This document shows, one piece after another, positions 22,601 through 30,759 of a stretch of 64,000 bases of DNA (position 1 is its first letter; the number at the start of each line of letters is the position of its first letter). Under the pieces are notes generated by a model. The model made no database searches. It saw only the letters and a list, made by a program, of their open reading frames with translations, and had not been told where the DNA came from. Source of the stretch: Prorocentrum cordatum (Eukaryota > Sar > Dinophyceae > Prorocentrales > Prorocentraceae); the NCBI GenBank assembly GCA_963575745.1, contig CAUYUJ010015727.1:615820-679819 (forward strand). Reading direction: 5' to 3'. Both the position numbers and the translations under genes were made by a program.

Positions 22601-24621
22601 CTTAGGGCCTCGCCAGAGGCCACTTTGAGAGTCTCTTGGAAGCTCCTGTTGTGGGCCTCCTGGGCCATATTTGGAGTATATTGGGGCCTCTTGGGATCGC
22701 TGGGCCGGTTGTGCATAGTCTTGGGGGGTTGTTCTGTGGCGGGCTTGGCTGTTTTAGAGCCGCTCCGAGGCCGAACAGATCATTGACGAGCAAAACTAGG
22801 GGGCGATTTTCGGACCCCGGGGGGACGAGGGGGAGGGGGATTGGACCTGCAATTGCAGAAGCCATGCCAGACAACGAATATGCGACTTCCCCTGATCGTG
22901 GAAGTGCAGCAAGCAGCATGCAGTGGAGTACATCACTCACGACCAAGAGGGCTTGTGGAATTGCAGGGCCAGTGCAGGTCATTGCAGGGTCATTTGCAGG
23001 GTATTGCAGGCTCGTTTGGAGGGTCGTTTGCACGGTATTGCAGGGGTCTTGTCTGCATGGTATTGCAGGGGTCTTTGCAGGAGGGCGTTGCAGGGTATTG
23101 CATGGGGCGCGGCGAGGCCCAGGAGAGGGGGCAGAGGGAGAAGCAGACCTTGCCCTGAAAGGGAAGATGGAGACTGGACGAACTGTCTCGCTGGGCCGCG
23201 TACGCCCAGAGAGCTGACAGGTCGGCAGATCGCCGAATGATGTGTTTCAGTTAAAGGGGGCGATCGTTAGAAAAAGCAACAGCTGTGTGTGGGTGTGCGC
23301 GTGAGTGCGGCTGGGTGCGCCTCCCCCCCTACTGTCTGCCCCCTAACCTGAGACCTCGCGGCCCTTTCGGTGCTCACGTGAGCGTATGTTGCCGCAAGCT
23401 CTTTGCAGCGCGTCCCGCATCACCAGTTCCATCTTTAGGGTGTCCTGGCGTCGACCAGCGTCTGGTGATCGATGAGATAGCGCCGACCTAGAGTCGATTA
23501 GCGTCGATTCGCAAGAGCCAACAAGATGGCATGGAAGGCCCCCATGAACTGACACGAAAGATAGGTTAGCGTCTGCGCGGATCCCCCAAGATCTCGCTCA
23601 CTGGTTCTCTCAACCACGGTTCGAGGCGGGCGATCGCGCCTGCCAGACTTGCTGGAGCCTCGATGTCGCCAGCCGAAGGCGCTCTTGAATCAGCACCGCG
23701 GGCGCTGTGGCCCACAGCGTCGGAGGGGGGGAAAAATTACCCTGGCGACGTACCCAAACCCTGCGCAAGCGCGGGGCGCAAATACTTTAAGACACTTTAT
23801 AAGGAGGACACTTTATAAGGGGAGGAAGGGAGACCACAGTCCCTTACTCAAAACGAATGCCCAACCAAGGAGGGTTGGGAAAAAGCGTTGGATGGCGGAG
23901 CCCGGCCCGCCCGAGGCGCCCCTGACTGCCGTGGCCTACTGCTACGTCAACGCGGAGCGGTCCGGCACCGCAGGCGACCTGAAGGCTCGGGCGTTGCGCC
24001 GTGGAGGGGCCAGGAGGAGGAGGGGGAGGAGGAGGAGGAGGAGGAGGAGGAGGAGGAGGAGGAGGAGGAGGAGGAGGGGGCGGTGGAGAAAGGTGCGCCT
24101 TTTTATTACACCTTTCGAGACCCTGAAGGGGTCCCCTGGGGCCCGACGGGGGCACGAAAGGTGCACGCTTCTTCGCGCCCCTTGTGCATCGCCACCCCCA
24201 TCCAACAGCGCCCAAAAGGCCCTGGGGGAGCTCGTGAAGCGGGACAGGGTCGTGTGGGCGAAGCCCCTCGTGAAGCCTGGCGACAAGGTCGTTGGCCCAG
24301 CCGACGGGCTCCCCTCGTGGCTCGCCGACCTCTTCGTTGAGGGCAGGTCTCGAAGAACAGAAAACGGCACAGACATCATTTCTCGGAGATCCGTAGGGGA
24401 TCTCTTGCATCGGCGCTGCCCCCCGAGGCGGCGCTTCCGGCGCCGCCCCCGGCGCGCTCCGCGAGCCAGGCAGAGGGGCTCCAGCGCCGATCCAGGACAC
24501 CCGCGCGGAGGAGCTCCGAGAAATCACGCTTGTGCCGCTGCGTGTTCTTCCGAGGTCGCCCAAGGAGGCCCTGGACTTCTTGCTCGCGTTGCAGGCCGAG
24601 CAGCCGGTCAAGGTCCTCTAG
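16699..24621 (+). CDS. ATP-grasp ligase, carnosine-synthase-like (8 exons)
   Basis: Probably joins two small substrates with ATP through an acyl phosphate, as ATP-grasp dipeptide ligases do; the substrates cannot be read from the sequence. Exons by eye: 16699-16884, 17104-17258, 19012-19264, 19584-19904, 20487-20582, 23916-23984, 24219-24346, 24555-24621. All are phase-compatible and give about 424 residues ending at TAG. Residues 1-62 carry 'VFICAGLQGKRFTFERA'; about 90-113 'GICTFVELSVPMVARLCE'; 151-160 'FPAVLKPVSG' with the likely ATP lysine at 156; 208-213 'MEQYLD'; 284 Glu in 'FHVEC'; 296 and 298 Glu and Asn of 'LIEVNAR', the metal-binding pair; 302-305 'GGGQ'. The C-terminal part has 'PLTAVAYCYVN' and ends '...AEQPVKVL'. 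No signal peptide or membrane segment is seen. The start is uncertain: ATG 16699 is the first ATG in the exon-1 frame, which is open from 16564, so a 5' exon or a trans-spliced leader site may lie upstream. The ATP-grasp fold is confident; the carnosine synthase label is from memory of homologues. Confidence 0.85.
16885..17103 (+). other. Intron 1 (GC-AG, 219 nt), CTTCTGA-type repeat inside
   Basis: Donor TTTCAG|GCGTGG, acceptor CACAAG|GCACAG, phase 0, with AGGC on both sides. The body is G-run, 'GGCCTTCTTATGAGCCC', 'CAGACTTCTGGGG', 'CAGAAGTTCCCCGCC', C-run. It resembles the MITE-like family at 18443-18637 and 25459-25663. Confidence 0.8.
17890..18065 (+). repeat. Dispersed ~170 bp repeat, copy in intron 2
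   Basis: Ordered similarity to 25818-25985: 'CAGTGGAAGCCCA', 'GCCAAxxAxCACC', 'GAAAGCGTGxC', 'CACCAAAA', 'GGGGTCTCAGG' and 'GGGCxTxTT'. Confidence 0.7.
18443..18637. mobile_element. MITE-like element, family B, copy 1
   Basis: About 195 bp bounded by inverted repeats: left CGGCGGCGAGCGAGGGGGGG then AAGTGAGAGGG, right CCCTCTCATTTCCCCCC then CTCGCTCGCCGCCG. The core is CAGAAGG/CTTCTGA words. A second full copy is at 25459-25663, and a lone left end at 18264-18290. Confidence 0.8.
19265..19583 (+). other. Intron 3 (GG-AG, 319 nt)
   Basis: Best reading: ATCAAG|GGCGCC ... GTCCAG|GCGGAC, phase 0. It keeps the residues VVSSGALIK before ADNVDL and obeys the AG|G pattern, but needs a GG donor. A canonical GT-AG alternative (19241-19583) also keeps frame but drops eight residues and breaks the AG|G pattern at the donor. 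Transcript data would decide. Confidence 0.6.
19905..20486 (+). other. Intron 4 (GT-AG, 582 nt) with half of a family A element
   Basis: Donor GGCCAG|GTGCGG, acceptor GGGCAG|GTCCAC, phase 0, AGGT on both sides. 20165-20245 matches the right half of the family A inverted-repeat element (GATCCAAGAAGTCCGCGCGGAG...GTGGCGTTTTTT). 20305-20425 is a dispersed repeat shared with 5490-5610. Confidence 0.85.
20305..20425 (+). repeat. Dispersed ~115 bp repeat, copy 2
   Basis: Partner of 5490-5610: shared 'AGGTCGTTTTCACTAAA' and flanking blocks in the same order and orientation. Confidence 0.65.
20635..20830. mobile_element. MITE-like element, family A, copy 1
   Basis: 196 bp, with ~65 bp terminal inverted repeats that are nearly perfect (starting GGGAACAAAAAGTG, then AACTCGGAGGTCCGCGC, then TCTCGGATCGGCGCTGG). 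It is flanked by an 8 bp duplication TTCTACAG (20627-20634 and 20831-20838). Non-coding; the GC-rich centre is itself self-complementary (GGCGCGCGGAGCGCGCC). The duplicated flank ends in AG, so the element would by itself present AG|G at both ends. Confidence 0.9.
22965..23110 (+). repeat. GGTATTGCAGGG minisatellite
   Basis: About seven imperfect units of GGTATTGCAGGGGTCTTTGCA inside intron 5. Confidence 0.8.
23985..24218 (+). other. Intron 6 (GC-AG, 234 nt)
   Basis: Donor CTGAAG|GCTCGG, acceptor AAAAG|GCCCTG, phase 0, AAGGC on both sides. Contains (GGA)n at 24012-24078. The ends are weakly inverted (CTCGGGCGTTGCG against TTTGGGCGCTGTT). Confidence 0.85.
24347..24554. mobile_element. Intron 7: family A inverted-repeat element acting as an intron (208 nt)
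   Basis: Donor GGGCAG|GTCTCG, acceptor TCCGAG|GTCGCC, phase 2. The splice restores Val-Glu-Gly-Arg-Ser-Pro-Lys-Glu. AGGTC is duplicated at both edges (24345-24349 and 24553-24557). Inside it the two ends are inverted copies of each other: left CGAAGAACA, CGGCACA, ATTTCTCGGAG, GCATCGGCGCTG; right CAGCGCCGAT, CTCCGAGAAAT, TGTGCCG, TGTTCTTCCG. The internal words match the element at 20635-20830. The whole intron is therefore one element plus its target duplication. Confidence 0.9.
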
Positions 24622-25045
24622 AGGCCTTTTCGGAGCCTTGTGGGCGCCGCTCGGCCGAGCAGGCGCCCACCCGACGCTCGGGAGGGCCACGGGCCCCCCC
24701 GCCACATTCGGGCGCGTGGAGCCCGCGGGCGTGCAGTTGGTGCAGGTGGGAGCCGGCTGGGGCTCTGAGGTGGCTCAGCACCGATTCCTGCCAGCAGGAA
24801 GGAGGGGGCCTCTTTCCTCTTGCCAGCAGAGGAAAGGAGAGGAGGGGGGCCCTCGAGGGGCTTCTCGTCGCCTCTGCTGGGCGCGGCTCGGACGGCTGGT
24901 GCGTTTGGACCTCGGGAGGGGTCGGGGGATCGATGTTGAGCAGATTTGCCTTCATCCCCCCTCTGGCCGATTCTCTTCAGGTTTATCCAGCTCAGATCCC
25001 CAGGCTGCTTCCACGGGACAGGTCTTCCAGAATCCAGTGCCTCGA
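24622..25045 (+). other. 3' flank of the ligase gene, nothing recognised
   Basis: GC-rich sequence after the TAG. No poly(A) signal is recognisable. Open frames here are continuations of shadow frames. Confidence 0.5.
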
Positions 25046-25178
25046 GGAACGAAAAACAGCACAAGCATAAATGTTCGGAGCTCCGCACGGGTGTCTTGGG
25101 TGGCCAGCGCGGATCTAAGAAATCCACCCGGAGCTCCGAACGGTTATGCTTACGCAGTTGTTTTTTATTCTTCTCCAG
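25046..25178. mobile_element. MITE-like element, family A, copy outside the gene
   Basis: Left end GAACGAAAAACAGCACAAGC then ATAAATGTTCGGAGCTCCG; right end CGGAGCTCCGAACGGTTATG then CTTACGCAGTTG and TTCTTCTCC. It is bracketed by CTCGAG|GAACG and TTCTCCAG|AGCC, so its edges also look like splice sites, although no flanking exons are recognised. Confidence 0.8.
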
Positions 25179-25458
25179 AGCCTGGGGCGAAGCTTTGGGC
25201 GCCCACGTGCTCGTGAGTCCCGAGGTGGGGCTAATACATAACCACCGCCTGGGTGTTCGATCTGCGGGGACCTCGCAGGCGGCCTGGGGCCCAAATACAT
25301 TCACCTCCATCGCCTGAATTGTGGTCCCAGGAAGTTGCCTCCTCAGGCCGTGGCTGTGGACAAATGGCCTCCTGGCATCAGCCGGGGCGGAGCCCCGATC
25401 TGTAGCGTATACCCGCCCGCCAGTAGGACAGGGTTCGGCGAAAATGTGCGGTCCCGCC

Positions 25459-25663
25459 TCTCGGCGGCGAGCGAGGGGGGGAAATGAGAAGGAGAAGGCC
25501 TTCTCAAAAAGCTTGGAAGTCCCCTGGCCTTCTGAGAAATGTTCTAAGCCTCCCCAGAAGACAAACAAAGCCTCTCAGAAGACGCGAGGGCTTCTGATAA
25601 GTCCCGCCGCCTTCTGATAAGGCCTTCTCCTTCCCACTTCCCCACCCTCGCTCGCCGCCGAGA
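25459..25663. mobile_element. MITE-like element, family B, copy 2
   Basis: Inverted ends TCGGCGGCGAGCGAGGGGGG and CCCTCGCTCGCCGCCGA, with the CAGAAGA/CTTCTGAT core as in 18443-18637. Confidence 0.8.
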
Positions 25664-25817
25664 CTCTGTCCACTCTTCCCGCTCCTCGTGTGCGGCGTGT
25701 GCCCCGTCGGCCCCTTGCTCCTCGTAGGGGTCCGTGGGAGGCTGGAGGCCCGGGAGGGGCCGCGGGAGGGGCCGCTGCAGGTTCTTCATGACATCCTCGT
25801 CCTCCTCGTCATCATCG

Positions 25818-25985
25818 TACAGTGGAAGCCCACATGCCAAGAAACACCCTGCTTGCCTTGGGTTTCGATGCGGTTGCCAAGGAAAGCGTGACGCTGCCGC
25901 ACCAAAAGTCCATGGAGGTCTTGGGGTCTCAGGGTTGGGTTTCTTATGGACAGTTTCTTGTGGGCGGGCCTCCGCTGTATTCCTC
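25818..25985 (+). repeat. Dispersed ~170 bp repeat, copy 2
   Basis: Partner of 17890-18065 in intron 2. 25990-26250 after it is CCTCCTC-rich, then unrecognised. Confidence 0.7.
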
Positions 25986-26389
25986 TTCTTTTTCCTCTTC
26001 CTTCTCCAACGCCTCCTCCTCCTCCCTCGTCCTCGTGAACATCCTCGTGGAAGAAGGTGCTGAGTCGCGCCTGCATTGGCAAAGCGTCTGGACCAGGTGG
26101 CAGTCCACCAGTGATTAGACTAAATGTATTAGCCGACCGTTGGGGGACCAGCGTGGGGGATGCCGGGGATGCCTAACCTTTCCCACGTCATCATCTTGGG
26201 CAGTGTGCTCGCAATTTGGACGGGGGGACCCTTGGAGCCCGTTTCTTTATTGCTTGGGACATGACGGGCTTCATGGCCCCCGGCCCCCCTCCCCCGCCCC
26301 TATGACGTAACGCTCCCCCCCCTCCGGTGCATCGTGATCCGCATAGGTGTCCGCATAGGAATCCGCATAGGAGTCTGGTCCGCAGTCGT

Positions 26390-27560
26390 CGTCGTCCTCG
26401 TCGTCGTCGTCGTGTTCGTCGCTCGTCGCTCATCGTCGTCGTGCGCGCGGACGAAGAGGGAGCCAGCTGTTTCATTCCGGGCCGATGACGGTAATCATCT
26501 GGGCGGGGGGGAGGGGGCCGATGACGTCACGTTTCGCGCCGGCGGCGTCTGGGAATGCCTAGCAATCACAGAGGACGGGTAGCAGCAGCATGTCGGTGGC
26601 GATCTGCACCACAACGCCTGTGTACACCATGGTGCCTGCGTGCACCACAGCGCTTGTGTACACCACACCGCCCATGTACACCACAGCAGCCGCGTGCATC
26701 ACAGCGCCAGTGTGTGCCACAGTGCCTGTTGGCACCACAGCGTTCGTGTACACCACAGCGCCCGCGTACACCACAGCAGCCGTGTACCTCACAGCACCAG
26801 TGTACACCACAATACTTGCGTGCACTGAGCACGGCACCAGTGAATATACCATTCTGCGGTGCACGCTGAGACGCGCACGTCCGCTGCAGTGCCGACCCGC
26901 ACGACAGAGGGGGAGGGGGAGGGAGGAGGAAGAGGAGGACGAGGAGCAAGAGGAGGAGGACGAGGACGAGGAGGAGGAAGAGGAGGAGGCGGCGGAGGTG
27001 GAGGAGGGAGGAGGGAAAAACGTCGCATTCTATTATCAGCGCTTCTTTTGCGTGGCGATTAGCTCTCAATACCAGATCCTCACCGACATGTTCCTTCTAT
27101 TTGTCCTGTGCGCGCAGGCGCTCTGGTGTACACCAGCGGTGCGTTGCGCGCGGATGGTGTGGTGTAGACAGGCGTCGTGGTGTGCACAGGCGCTGCGGTG
27201 CACGTAAGCACTGTGGTGTAGACAGGCGCTGTGTTGCACATGGCTGCTGCGGCGTACACATTCGCTGTGGAGTGCACCGGCGCTGTGGTGCACGCAAGCA
27301 CTGTGGTGTACACAGGCGCTGCGTTGCACACGGCTATTGCGGTGTACGCAGGCGGTTTGGTGTACACAAGCGCTGTGGTGCACGCGAGCACTCTGGTGTA
27401 CACAGGCGTTGTGGGGCAGATCGCCACGTGCATACTGCTCGCGTCGTCGTCGTCGTCGTCGTCGCTCGTCGCTCGTCGATCGTCGATCGTCATCGTCGTG
27501 CGCGCGGGCGCGGCTGTGGTGCCGGAGCCGCACGGCGGGGGGGGGGCGTTACGTCATACC
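26390..27560. mobile_element. Foldback element with GTGTACACCACAGCG minisatellite arms
   Basis: The left arm (26578-26830) is ~20 bp units of GTGTACACCACAGCGCCCGT. The right arm (27110-27430) is the reverse complement (GGCGCTGTGGTGTACACAAG). The outer ends match as inverted sequence too: GGCGATCTGCACCACAACGC at 26598 against its complement ending near 27425. Between them is a (GGA)n-rich centre (26905-27010). CGTCGTCGTCG with GTCGCTCGTCGCTC occurs outside both arms in direct orientation (26395-26450, 27447-27510). Long Thr/Tyr/Val frames are repeat translations. Confidence 0.75.
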
Positions 27561-28180
27561 CCCCCCGCCCCTCCCACCCCCCCATGACGCCCGTCATCGC
27601 CGATTTGAAAAAACGCGTTCTTGGGTGCGCGTACAGCCCATGGGATTTTTTCGGGCGTGTTTGCGGCAGGGTGCCCAGAGGCGTGGGCCCCCTTCCGCCC
27701 CATGATGCCTTGGGAGGGTGCTGGCATGCCCCAGGAGTGTTTGAGAGGCTGCCAGGACGGGCCCAGGCACATCGCCAAACTGGCCCAAAGAAGCGCACGA
27801 AAGAGCCTCCAGTTTTCTTAGCCAGCTCGAGTCAAGCGACTTGGTGGTGAGGTGGTAAACATATGTTCACGTACACTTGCTTTAACTCCTTACAGTTTTG
27901 TTGATGACGCCTGCCCATGGACGTGCACAGGGGAGAACGTGTCCAACCGTAGTGTCCGAGCACCCCATCCAACTACGACTGTTTCGCTCGTGTGACCCAC
28001 ATTGGAGCTGACGTCATGGTTCCCACTGCGATTATAACGAAGGTAAAATGGAGAGGCGCTGGCATGTTGGAGAATTTCGAAGTAGCCGTAACATAGGTTA
28101 CGGAAATAGATGAACAACAACATATGTTTGACACACGTAGGTTGAATCACAATATACTATAAGGTGTAGGCGCACAAACG
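27561..28180. other. Single-copy sequence, no recognised gene
   Basis: Mixed composition. Frames at 27621-27821 (+) and 27890-28150 (-) are free of obvious repeats but match nothing I recognise. Confidence 0.4.
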
Positions 28181-28184
28181 CAAG

Positions 28185-28920
28185 CGGTGAATGCGTCGCG
28201 CAGCGAGTGCCTTGCCGGGGAGCATTTCTGCGGGGGCCAGGGGGCGCGCGACAAGGGCGCGCCGAAATGAACCAGGGCCGCCGCGCGAGCAGCGCCAGCG
28301 GGGTCGGGGCCTTCCGCGGGGCTGCCCGTGGGGCCACGACACGCGCGACGGTTGCGCAAATATGCCGCGCCCAGCCGCTGCCACCAGGGCCTTCGGCGGG
28401 GCCCCCCGTCGCGCCGCGAATTGCGCGACGATTCTGCAGGCGCCGCGCGCGGCCGCTCCTTCTGGAGCCTTCGGCGGGGGGGGCCCCTTGGGGCCACGAC
28501 GCGCGCGAGCGATGCCCAAGTACGCGCGCGGCCGCCGACGCCGGGGCCTTTCTGGCGGGTTTCCGCATTCGGGCCGTCGAACGCGCGAAGGGCGCGCAAG
28601 TGCCGCGCGCGGCGGATGCTGCTGGGGCCTTTTGGTGGAGCCTGGGGAGTGCGAGTGCCGCGCGCGGCCGCTGCTACCGCGGCCTCGACGGAGTCGCCCG
28701 CGGGGCCGCGAAACGTGCGAGGGGTGCGCAAGTAGGGCGCGCAGCCTCTGCCGTTGCGGCTTTCGGTGGGGCAAATGCAAGGAGGGCTTGCGAGCACCGC
28801 GCGCGGCCGCCGCCGCTGGGAGCATCGGTGGACCCCCCGTTAGGGGCGACGGCTGGAGCCCCCTTCGGGGCCGTGGCATTTTTTGGGGGCGGGGCCATTG
28901 CCCTTAGGGCACCGCCCGAC
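28185..28920 (+). repeat. GC-rich ~75 bp minisatellite
   Basis: Diverged units with 'GCCGCGCGCGGCCGCTGC', 'GGGGCCTTCGGCGGGGCC' and 'GGGGCCACGACGCGCGCGA'. The long Ala/Arg/Gly frames on both strands (for example 28207-29256) come from lack of stops in GC-rich repeats. Confidence 0.75.
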
Positions 28921-30600
28921 GTCGCCGAGACTTCCCCGGGCACGTCGCCGCGGGGGGCGGCGCGTCGCAGACGTCATCTGCTGAGCCACGCGGGTGCGCC
29001 CCTCGCCTGGCGCCGCGCCCCCGCCCAGCCCCCCGCCCGCCCGGCCGGGAGGCGGCCGGGCTCTCATCCCAAGGGCGTACGAGGCAGGGGGGGGGCAAGG
29101 CCCCATGGGGCAGCCGCATCCCGGGGGGGCGTCGCGCCATTCCACCTCGCCCCCGCCGGCTGCCCCGGGGAGCAGTTATTTCCGCGCTTACTTTTCTTGC
29201 AGTTCACCGATCGGGGCGGGCATATGTTTCGCACATTTGTCACGCATGTTTCATGACAACATAGGCGCCCCCCCCCAGCCGCCTATGTTTGCAACATTTG
29301 TTCACGCATTTGTTGCGCAGAACATATGCAAATAATAAACGGAAGCACACGCGAGAAATACGCGCGCGGAATCGGCGGGCGCCTCGCCTATTTCCGCCGC
29401 CAAATTTTCATCCCTGTCAAGCAAGCGCGCAACATTCCCCCGGGAATTGCGAACGCGGCCGCCCGGGGGCCGCGCCGATCGAGACCCCGCGGCGATCGTG
29501 CCGACGTCGGGCGCGGAGTTCGGGGGCATTTTGCGCCGCCTTGGGTCGCGGTGGCCGTTTAACCGCCACTTTGGGCGCCCTCGAACGCGCTGCCCGAGGC
29601 GCTGGCGCAATCGGCGCGGGCCGGGCTGGATGCGAGCGGCGCCGTGGATAGGGGTCGCCGCGGGGGGTCGCGGCGCAGACGACCCGGGGAAACAGCAGGT
29701 TTATTTTGAGAGGGCGGCGGGCAGGATGAGGAGCGCGCGAGGGGGTAGGAGGCGGGGGGGCGCGATGGCGGGGGGGGCGGCGGCGCCCGCGCGGGCCGCG
29801 GCGGCGCGCCCTCGACGCCATTGGCGCGCGGGGGCGCGCAGGGCGTTTTTCCTTCGGCTTTCGCGCGACGATGGCACAGTGGCCATGCGAGAGTTCGGGG
29901 CGCAGGAATGCCGGGTGACCCGTGGCCCTTTGCAGCGGCGAGTCGGCCTGTAGCTTCGCGCGGCCAAGGCCCGCCTCCATTGATTTTGCTCCGCCTCATC
30001 GCCCTGTGCCCCTCGCCCCCAGGGCCCGTTCTCAGTGGCCCCGTCGAGGCGGTTCTGGCAGCCGCTCCGATTGAACTTCAAGTCGCCCCCCTCTCTGTCT
30101 TCTGCGCCCCCTTCTCGCCCAATCCTATTTTCCATGCGACGTCGCGCACCTGCCCCCTCTCCTCCTCCTCATGCGCGGGCTTCATCGGCTTCGACGTCGT
30201 TTTCCTGCCGCCGTCGCCCCCGTCGGCGGCTGCGTTGCTGCATCTGCCCCCGCGGCTGCCTTCCGCCGCGTCGCCGCCGCCGCCGCAGTCGCAGATGCGG
30301 CGTCGGAGATACGCAGATTCGGCGGGGTTGCGTCGTCGACTCGCAAGCGAGGCGCTCGAGTTATCTGGCGTGGATCGCCCCTGGGCGGGCGCGCGCAGTA
30401 GCGCTTCGCGCTTGCCGCGCGCCACTTCGCCAATGCAGCGAGCGGTTTCTGCGTTATACAGCGGGGGCAGATATTCCATTCATGTCAGGGCTTCATTTTC
30501 TTGCGCTGCCCACGCAATGGAATGTTCCCCCGAGTTCCCAGGCTGCCCGCGAGCAGCTGCCCTTCAGCGCTGCGACGAGGCGAGACCGCCAAAATCTGGC
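28921..30600 (+). other. Very GC-rich region, unrecognised open frames
   Basis: No tandem repeat dominates. A 262-codon frame lies at 29821-30609, with overlapping long frames in another + frame and on the - strand, which argues that open length reflects GC content. One segment near 30340-30540 is less compositionally biased (including 'RFLRYTAGADIPFMSG' in the 30035 frame), but I recognise no family. Confidence 0.25.
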
Positions 30601-30614
30601 AAACAATAAAGGTT

Positions 30615-30730
30615 TGCAAATGAGCTCGGCCTTCCGGGGCCCTCTTGGGAGGCCTCTTGGAGGCTTCTCTGGGCGCCTCGGAGGCCCTTCGGGCCCGCTG
30701 GGGGCCATCTTGAGCATCTGGAAGCGATCG
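30615..30730 (+). repeat. Short GGCCTCTTGGG-type minisatellite
   Basis: GAGGCCTCTTGGAGGCTTCTC-like units, the same theme as 40.2-47.8 kb. Confidence 0.5.
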
Positions 30731-30758
30731 TCCTAGATCGATCTAGATCGATCTAGGA
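30731..30758. repeat. 28 bp perfect palindrome of GATCTA units
   Basis: TCCTAGATCGATCT followed by its exact reverse complement. Confidence 0.85.
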
Positions 30759-30759
30759 C

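Larger units (their letters stand above)
20583..23915 (+). other. Intron 5 (GC-AG, 3333 nt)
   Basis: Donor CCGAAG|GCTGGG, acceptor CCCGAG|GCGCCC, phase 0. The splice gives Val-Pro-Lys-Ala-Pro-Leu-Thr-Ala. Inside are a family A element (20635-20830), lower-GC sequence (20840-22600), and a GGTATTGCAGGG minisatellite (22965-23110). A 9 bp direct repeat GTTGGATGG sits close to both ends (20597-20605 and about 23889-23897); it supports an alternative GT-AG junction (ATG|GTAAGC with AAG|CGTTGG) that I judge less likely because it adds residues. Confidence 0.75.

Noticed and set aside
16699-24621. Calling the ligase specifically carnosine synthase with a gene symbol
   Set aside because: The ATP-grasp motifs are clear, but substrate choice cannot be read from the sequence, so no symbol is assigned.
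23649-25070. 473-codon frame treated as one gene
   Set aside because: It strings together exon 6, introns 6 and 7, and exon 7 in one frame, then runs past the real stop. The true exon 8 is in another frame.
28157-29256. 240-349-codon frames in GC-rich sequence
   Set aside because: Open on both strands with the same repeat periodicity; explained by GC content and a ~75 bp minisatellite.
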